Part shown: piece after piece, positions 59,334-64,000 of the stretch
Numbering within the stretch: the stretch's first letter is position 1
How the letters are laid out: the number at the start of each line of letters is the position of its first letter
NCBI RefSeq assembly: GCF_003732265.1
Contig: NZ_MOBK01000011.1
Coordinates: forward strand, 248,001 to 312,000
Length of the DNA stretch: 64,000 bases
Direction of reading: 5' to 3'
Source of the DNA: Pseudomonas brassicacearum
Lineage (GTDB): Bacteria > Pseudomonadota > Gammaproteobacteria > Pseudomonadales > Pseudomonadaceae
Made by a program: the position numbers and the translations under genes
The notes under the pieces: model-generated
Databases searched by the model: none
What the model saw: only the letters and a program-made list of their open reading frames with translations
What the model was told of the DNA's origin: nothing

Positions 59334-60206
59334 TTACAGCCCCAACACCAGATTCATAAACGCCACTGACGCCGCGCTGTGGTAGTTGTTTTTACGACGC
59401 AACAACGCCGCCCCGCGGGTTGGCGCCTCTCCCAACAATGGAATCTTGCGCAGGGCACGCTCCTGGCTGGCGATGGCTTCCGGCAGGATGGTGGCAATCG
59501 CCGTGTGCCGAATGACTTCCAGCAAGGTGCTGACCGAATTGACCTCGATCACCACCTTCGGCGTGATCTGCTCCTGGGCAAAATACTCATTGATGCGGGT
59601 GCGGGTGATGAAATCGGGGGTCAACAGCGCGAACTCCAACTGAGCAAGCTCTTCAGCGGGCAATGCGAGCTGACTGTCATACAACGGGTGATCACGCCCC
59701 ACCATCACCCCCAGCGTTTCGGTAAACGCCGGAATCGATTCGATGTCGGCATGTCTGACTTCATTGAACGCAATCGCGATGTCCAGTGAGTCATCCGCCA
59801 ACCCCGCTTCAATGTCATCCATCGACAGTTCGAAAATCTCCAGATGGATATTTGGAAACCGCGCCACGTAATCGCGCACCAGCGGCCCCACCAGATACGC
59901 CATGAACGTCGGCGTCATGGCCAGGCGCAAGGTGCCGCGGGACAAGTCCTTCACGTCATGCAGCGCACGCTTGCCGGCCTCCAGTTCCACCAGTACACGA
60001 CGGGCACACTCGATGTAGGCCGCGCCGGCATCGGTCGGCTTGACCGTGCGCGAGGTGCGGTCGAACAGGCTTACGCCGAGGGTTTCTTCCAGCTGGCGAA
60101 TTTGTTGGGACAAGGTCGGCTGCGACACATGCAACGCCTCGGCGGCCCGGGTGAAGCCGCCGTGGTCGGCGACCGCCAGCAAGTAGCGCAGATGTCGTAG
60201 CAGCAT
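59334..60206 (-). CDS. cynR: LysR-type regulator of the cyanate operon
   Basis: A 290-residue transcriptional activator. The helix-turn-helix is in residues 2-60 (LLRHLRYLLAVADHGGFTRA, then AEALHVSQPTLSQQIRQLEE). The effector domain begins near 90 (GTLRLAMTPTFMAYLVGPLV). The close resemblance to CynR, together with its position divergent from cynS-cynT, supports the name. It should activate that operon in response to cyanate. A T-N11-A palindrome lies 14-28 bases before its start codon. Confidence 0.92.
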   Translation of the reverse strand: MLLRHLRYLLAVADHGGFTRAAEALHVSQPTLSQQIRQLEETLGVSLFDRTSRTVKPTDAGAAYIECARRVLVELEAGKRALHDVKDLSRGTLRLAMTPTFMAYLVGPLVRDYVARFPNIHLEIFELSMDDIEAGLADDSLDIAIAFNEVRHADIESIPAFTETLGVMVGRDHPLYDSQLALPAEELAQLEFALLTPDFITRTRINEYFAQEQITPKVVIEVNSVSTLLEVIRHTAIATILPEAIASQERALRKIPLLGEAPTRGAALLRRKNNYHSAASVAFMNLVLGL

Positions 60207-60219
60207 GAGAACACCATCT

Positions 60220-60234
60220 ATAGGCAGGGCTTAT
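60220..60234. promoter_or_regulatory. Candidate CynR operator (T-N11-A)
   Basis: ATAGGCAGGGCTTAT has ATA/TAT ends, inner GC/GC symmetry and exactly T-N11-A spacing, the usual LysR-type site. It is placed between the divergent cynR and cynS genes. Confidence 0.6.
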
Positions 60235-60327
60235 GCGCAGTATTGTATATCGATCTTGGACGCTATGGATCAATCGGCAGAAGATGGCTTCACACCCAAG
60301 CAACACCCCGCCGACAGGAGAATCACC

Positions 60328-60795
60328 ATGCAACAGTCCCACGCCTACAACGACCCAAGCCTGGCCCTGACCACCTCGATCCTCGATGCCAAGGCGCGCA
60401 AGAATCTGTCCTGGCAGGACCTGACCGACGGCACCGGCCTGGGCCTGGCCTACGTCACCGCCGCCCTCCTCGGCCAGCATCCACTGCCCAAAGCCGCAGC
60501 CGAAGTGATTGGCGACAAACTGGAACTGGACGCCGACGCGGTAGCCCGCCTGCAGATCATCCCTCTGCGCGGCAGCCTTTCCGGTATCCCGACCGACCCG
60601 ACCATTTACCGCTTCTACGAAATGATCCAGATCTACGGCACCACCCTCAAAGCCCTGGTTCATGAGCAATTTGGCGACGGCATCATCAGCGCGATCAACT
60701 TCAAGCTCGACATTAAGAAAGTCGAAGACCCGGAAGGCGGCTCCCGCGCGGTGATCACCCTCGACGGCAAGTTCCTGCCACTGCGCCCGTTCTAA
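60328..60795 (+). CDS. cynS: Cyanate hydratase (cyanase)
   Basis: A 155-residue decameric enzyme that converts cyanate and bicarbonate to carbamate and carbon dioxide, and so to ammonia. The N-terminal helical domain includes KARKNLSWQDLTDGTGLGLA near residue 23. The catalytic domain has RFYEMIQIYGTTLKALVHEQ near 95 with the active Arg and Glu, and FGDGIISAINF near 117 with the active Ser. ACAGGAG lies eight bases before ATG 60328. It is followed by carbonic anhydrase, which recycles the bicarbonate. Confidence 0.95.
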   Translation: MQQSHAYNDPSLALTTSILDAKARKNLSWQDLTDGTGLGLAYVTAALLGQHPLPKAAAEVIGDKLELDADAVARLQIIPLRGSLSGIPTDPTIYRFYEMIQIYGTTLKALVHEQFGDGIISAINFKLDIKKVEDPEGGSRAVITLDGKFLPLRPF

Positions 60796-60804
60796 GTTGA
60801 GACT

Positions 60805-60826
60805 GGCCCGCGCTACCGCGCGGGCC
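60805..60826 (+). other. Intercistronic hairpin in cynST
   Basis: GGCCCGCG pairs with CGCGGGCC around a six-base loop between cynS and cynT. With no T tract, it more likely tunes mRNA stability than ends transcription. Confidence 0.6.
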
Positions 60827-60855
60827 AACCCCACATCACGCATGAGGACACCCGT

Positions 60856-61515
60856 ATGAAAGCGCTCATCGACGGTTTTTTGAAGTTCCAGAACGAAGCC
60901 TTTCCGCAACGCACCGACCTGTTCAAACACCTGGCCACCACCCAGCATCCCGGCACGTTGTTCATCACCTGTTCCGACAGCCGTGTAGTGCCCGAATTAC
61001 TGACCCAGCAAGAACCCGGCGAACTGTTCGTGATCCGCAACGCCGGCAACATCGTGCCGTCCTACAGCCCGCACCCGGGCGGTGTATCGGCCACCGTTGA
61101 ATACGCGGTCGCGGTGCTCGGCGTAACCGATATTGTGATCTGCGGCCACTCCGATTGCGGCGCCATGACCGCCATCGCCAAGTGCAAATGCATGGATCAC
61201 CTGCCGGCCGTCAGCGGCTGGTTGCAGCACGCCGAATCGGCAAAAGTCATCAACGAATCCCGCCCTCATGCCAATGACGCGGCGAAGGTCAGTTCAATGG
61301 TCCGGGAAAACGTCATCGCGCAACTGGCCAATATCCAGACACACCCGAGCGTGCGCCTGGCGCAGGAAAAAGGCCTGTTGAACTTGCATGGCTGGGTCTA
61401 CGACATCGAAACCGGTTCGATTGACGCCTTGGAGGCCAGCAGCCGCACTTTCGTCTCGCTGGCGGAACATCCAACGACGTGCGCGGTGTATGGCAAAGCC
61501 GTCGAAGCCGCGTGA
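60856..61515 (+). CDS. cynT: Beta-class carbonic anhydrase
   Basis: A 219-residue zinc enzyme that interconverts carbon dioxide and bicarbonate. Zinc ligands are the Cys in FITCSDSRVVPEL near residue 38 and the His/Cys in VICGHSDCGAMTA near 98. The Asp-Arg pair in CSDSR is the catalytic dyad. It follows cynS with GAGGA upstream of its ATG. Its role in the cyn operon is to hold back carbon dioxide as bicarbonate, the co-substrate of cyanase. Confidence 0.93.
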   Translation: MKALIDGFLKFQNEAFPQRTDLFKHLATTQHPGTLFITCSDSRVVPELLTQQEPGELFVIRNAGNIVPSYSPHPGGVSATVEYAVAVLGVTDIVICGHSDCGAMTAIAKCKCMDHLPAVSGWLQHAESAKVINESRPHANDAAKVSSMVRENVIAQLANIQTHPSVRLAQEKGLLNLHGWVYDIETGSIDALEASSRTFVSLAEHPTTCAVYGKAVEAA

Positions 61516-61528
61516 TAAACAGCCCTTG

Positions 61529-61558
61529 CGCAGCGCTCCCGATCCCGGAAGCGCTGCG
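61529..61558. terminator. Hairpin between cynT and BON gene
   Basis: CGCAGCGCT pairs with AGCGCTGCG around a 12-base loop in the gap between two convergent genes. It lacks a T tract. Confidence 0.55.
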
Positions 61559-61565
61559 GACAGGG

Positions 61566-61907
61566 TTATTGGTCGTCTGACGAACGTGGCCGTTGCTCAG
61601 CGCTCTCCTCAGCGTTGGGCGCTTCGGGAAAACTGCCTGGTTTGAACACGTGGGTCAGTAATTCCCGGGCATCGACGTCGACAACACCCTGAACCGAGCG
61701 AGTCAGCGCAACCGCCTGTTCACACTCCCGATGGGTGTTGACCCGGCCACTCAACGCCACGGTGCCCGCATGGGTTTTGACGTGAATGTGCATGGCAAGG
61801 CTGGGTTCGCCCATGGCCAGGGCCGACTTCACCCGGGCCGTCAGCCAGGTATCGTGAGCGACCGATTCCAGGTGATGGGAATATTGCTCGAAGGAACGAA
61901 GTTTCAT
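61566..61907 (-). CDS. BON-domain protein
   Basis: A 113-residue protein. The BON domain occupies residues about 20-88: DTWLTARVKSALAMGEPSLA, then HVKTHAGTVALSGRVNTHRE and VQGVVDVDARELLTHVF. BON domains bind phospholipid or cell-envelope structures. Unlike OsmY it shows no signal peptide, so it may be cytoplasmic or its start may be misread. AGAGGGATCC precedes the ATG. The C-terminal tail is acidic and disordered. Stress induction is common in this family but is not shown here. Confidence 0.85.
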   Translation of the reverse strand: MKLRSFEQYSHHLESVAHDTWLTARVKSALAMGEPSLAMHIHVKTHAGTVALSGRVNTHRECEQAVALTRSVQGVVDVDARELLTHVFKPGSFPEAPNAEESAEQRPRSSDDQ

Positions 61908-61980
61908 GATGGATCCCTCTTTCAGAACGAAGGAGCAGACACCTTAATTATAGTGTGCCCCTCGCCTGAGGTCGGAAAGC

Positions 61981-63483
61981 CTAGCGTTTGACCGACAGAT
62001 CCGTCTGCGTCATGCGACTGCGAATGGTGAACACGCCGTCTCCCGAGAGAATCGCGCTGCGCGCAAACAGTCGGCCGCTCTCCCAGTTCGAAAGACCCAG
62101 TTCCGGCTTGTTCAAGGCGTACTGTCCATCGACCCAGCGCGTGATGCCGTTGCCGACAAAAGGCGCGTTGACCGCGTTGTAGAAACGCTCATGCGCCGCG
62201 TCATCCTCACTGATCAACGACACCGTGAACTGCGGGCTGTAGCGATTGAACAAGGCAATCGCACGGTCCAGGTCATCGACGATCATCAGGCTGACTTCCG
62301 GGGTTTCTTCCCATTCCCACTCGCGGCCCAATTGCTCCTCCGGCAGTGGTTCGGCCAACGCTTCAGTCCGATAACCTTCGGCGCGATACACCTCGACGCT
62401 CGCGCTCGACCATTCACTCGGCAAACAAGCCTCGCTGCCTTCGACGATGTGCAGCTTGCAGCCCTGGCCCCGTGCAATGCCAGCCTGTTGCAACGCGCCG
62501 AGAAACAGCGGCACCAGATCGGCGGCGCGGTCACGCTGGATCAGGCAGACGTTGAGGGTGTTGCAGACTTTGCGATCCAGGGAATTGCGCACCACGGCGG
62601 CGAAGCGCGTCGCGTCGGCGTGCGTGTCGGCGATCAGCCAGGCGCCACCGGTGCCGTGCAGGCTGACGGCGGTGCCCGCCTGTTGGGCGATGCTGCCCAA
62701 TTGGCTGACCGCACGTCCCGAACCCCGGGCCACGGCCAGGGATAGACGCCGATCGGCGAACATCGCCCAACCGGCCGCGTGATTGACACTTTCGACCAAC
62801 GACACCGCGCCGACCGGCAATCCGGCGTCACTCAGCGCCGGGTTCAGCGCATGGGTGACAATGGCCTGGGCGGTGCCCAACGCATCGCTGCCGATGCGCA
62901 GCACCGCGGTGTTACCGGTGCGCAAGACGCCGGCGGCATCGGCGAACACATTCGGCCGACCTTCGAAGACAAACGCGACGATGCCCAGTGGCGACACCAC
63001 TTGCTCGACTTTCCAGCCGTCATGCTCGACGCAACTGATCACCTTGCCGCGTGTGGCCGACGCATCGCGCCAGGCCCGCAGGCCGGCGATCATGTCTCGA
63101 CGCATGCGTTCATCGGCCAGCAAGCGTGTGGTGGAGCGTCCACGGACCTTGGCGCGTTCGATGTCGGCGAGGTTGGCGGCGGCGATCAAGTCCCAGCATT
63201 GCGGGGTTTCCAGACGCTGGGCAAACAGGTCGAAGAAGCGGCTGATCGCTTGATCCGACACCGCCGACATCGCGCTGAAGGCCGCTTCTGCGCGCTCGAT
63301 CGCAACGCTGGCCGCTTGCTGGTCCGCCACCGGGATCAACAACAATTCGCCGCTGACCTGTTCCACCAGCAGGTGGTCGCCGGGCTGGAAGCGCGCGGCC
63401 AGTTCGGGGCTGACGACCGTGACACGATTACCGGCAAAAGGAATCGGCGTACCAGCGACTAGACGTTCGAGCGCAAGAGACAT
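61981..63483 (-). CDS. ProA-like aldehyde dehydrogenase
   Basis: A 500-residue protein of the aldehyde dehydrogenase superfamily, closest in feel to glutamate-5-semialdehyde dehydrogenase. The ProA-type phrases FEGRPNVFADAAGVLRTGNT near residue 175 and DRKVCNTLNVCLI near 300 (catalytic Cys) are present. It is about 80 residues longer than normal ProA, having an N-terminal domain (residues 1-70) and an extra internal segment (near 385). Pseudomonads have a standard proA elsewhere, so this is likely a paralog with its own substrate. It lies 74 bases downstream of glsA on the same strand, which suggests glutamate-related metabolism. Confidence 0.8.
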   Translation of the reverse strand: MSLALERLVAGTPIPFAGNRVTVVSPELAARFQPGDHLLVEQVSGELLLIPVADQQAASVAIERAEAAFSAMSAVSDQAISRFFDLFAQRLETPQCWDLIAAANLADIERAKVRGRSTTRLLADERMRRDMIAGLRAWRDASATRGKVISCVEHDGWKVEQVVSPLGIVAFVFEGRPNVFADAAGVLRTGNTAVLRIGSDALGTAQAIVTHALNPALSDAGLPVGAVSLVESVNHAAGWAMFADRRLSLAVARGSGRAVSQLGSIAQQAGTAVSLHGTGGAWLIADTHADATRFAAVVRNSLDRKVCNTLNVCLIQRDRAADLVPLFLGALQQAGIARGQGCKLHIVEGSEACLPSEWSSASVEVYRAEGYRTEALAEPLPEEQLGREWEWEETPEVSLMIVDDLDRAIALFNRYSPQFTVSLISEDDAAHERFYNAVNAPFVGNGITRWVDGQYALNKPELGLSNWESGRLFARSAILSGDGVFTIRSRMTQTDLSVKR

Positions 63484-63557
63484 GAAGCAGTTTCACCATG
63501 CAGGGGGCGGCCGGAAAATGTATAGGAAATTTTCCGGAGCGTCATTAAGCCCGCTGG

Positions 63558-64000
63558 TTAAAAAACTGACCAGCCAATCCGCTGGCTCAGCAATTCCAGC
63601 GCGGCCATCCCGGCCAGGGAATTGCCGGCAGCGTTCAGTTCCGGCGACCACACGCATACCGTGAACTGCCCCGGCACCACCGCGACAATCCCGCCGCCAA
63701 CACCGCTTTTGCCCGGCAAACCCACGCGATAGGCGAAGTTACCGGCCTCGTCGTACAGCCCGCTGGTGGCCATGATCGAGTTGACCTGTTGAGTCTGGCG
63801 CGCGGTGAGGATCTGTTCGCCGCTGTGCTTGCAGAACCCGTCGTTGGCCAAAAAGCAGAACGCCCGGGCCAGGTCGACGCAATTCATGCGCAACGCGCAG
63901 TGGCTGAAGTAGCTGCGCAGAACGGATTCGACGTCGTTTTGAAAGTTGCCGAACGATTGCATCAGGTACGCCATGGCGGCGTTGCGCGCGCGGTGCTGGT
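63558..64000 (-). CDS. glsA: Glutaminase A (partial, 5' end outside window)
   Basis: The C-terminal 146 residues or so of a beta-lactamase-fold glutaminase that releases ammonia from glutamine. Visible family sequence: HRARNAAMAYLMQSFGNFQN, CVDLARAFCFLANDGFCKHS, TARQTQQVNSIMATSGLYDE, and RVGLPGKSGVGGGIVAVVPG with the conserved Lys-Ser. It reads in from the window edge on the minus strand. The ProA-like gene follows 74 bases downstream and may be cotranscribed. Confidence 0.92.
   Translation of the reverse strand, partial: QHRARNAAMAYLMQSFGNFQNDVESVLRSYFSHCALRMNCVDLARAFCFLANDGFCKHSGEQILTARQTQQVNSIMATSGLYDEAGNFAYRVGLPGKSGVGGGIVAVVPGQFTVCVWSPELNAAGNSLAGMAALELLSQRIGWSVF

Overview
This is a chromosomal window from a fluorescent Pseudomonas (P. 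fluorescens group). The basis is high GC, typical Pseudomonas Shine-Dalgarno sites, many paired REP elements of the GTGGGAGCGAGCCTGCTCGCGA type in intergenic gaps, and a gene set familiar from that group (Pha/Mrp antiporter, AlkC with an Ig-like tail, KatG, CynRST, TopB, GlsA). It holds about 70 protein genes and no rRNA, tRNA, insertion sequence, prophage or CRISPR array that I can see.

Layout. 1-6.7 kb is the downstream part of an exopolysaccharide locus: glycosyltransferase, flippase, UDP-glucose 4-epimerase, secreted LamG-GH16 glycanase, a small Cys-rich protein and a membrane acyltransferase. 6.7-8.8 kb is a GH13 trehalose-synthase-like enzyme on the opposite strand. 9-14 kb has a secreted-type unknown protein, a divergent DHA2 exporter/LysR pair and a short-type dihydroxy-acid dehydratase. 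14-17.5 kb has a chemoreceptor, a CAP-domain protein and a YjdF-like membrane protein. 18-20.3 kb is katG with a structured leader. 21-25.8 kb has a FAD/NAD(P) protein, an LLM flavin monooxygenase and a divergent XRE-cupin/EamA pair around a near-perfect 20-bp palindrome. 26-32.1 kb is the complete six-gene Pha (Mrp) cation/proton antiporter operon. 32.3-38.6 kb has a betaine-type periplasmic binding protein, several small unknown genes, a chemoreceptor with a C-terminal sensor and a DksA2-like protein. 38.9-41.5 kb has a GST, AlkC and a HExxH protein.

The most interesting region is 41.9-49.0 kb. A cytochrome b561 gene diverges from a compact seven-gene operon: thermostable-hemolysin-family protein, AMP-binding ligase, heme-oxygenase-like diiron (HDO) protein, short-chain dehydrogenase, exported TPR protein, OmpR-family response regulator and QseC/TctE-type histidine kinase. 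Every junction in the operon except two overlaps, by 4-14 bases. The divergent promoter region carries two inverted copies of a PmrA/QseB-like box (CTTAAG-N5-CTGAAG, 15 of 17 bases identical), so the encoded two-component system probably controls its own operon and the cytochrome. Ligase, diiron oxidase, reductase and an acyltransferase-like protein together look like an undescribed fatty-acid or lipid tailoring pathway.

49-64 kb is mixed. It has an AT-rich cytochrome c gene that stands out from its surroundings, a LysR/GMC oxidoreductase pair, an MHS-family transporter, DNA topoisomerase III, a GST, a GNAT, the cynR-cynS-cynT cyanate locus with a clear T-N11-A operator, a BON protein, a ProA-like aldehyde dehydrogenase and the 3' part of glutaminase glsA, which runs off the window.

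Repeats have altered genes here. Three proteins (DHA2 exporter, GMC oxidoreductase, FAD/NAD(P) protein) end in C-terminal tails translated from REP or REP-like DNA.
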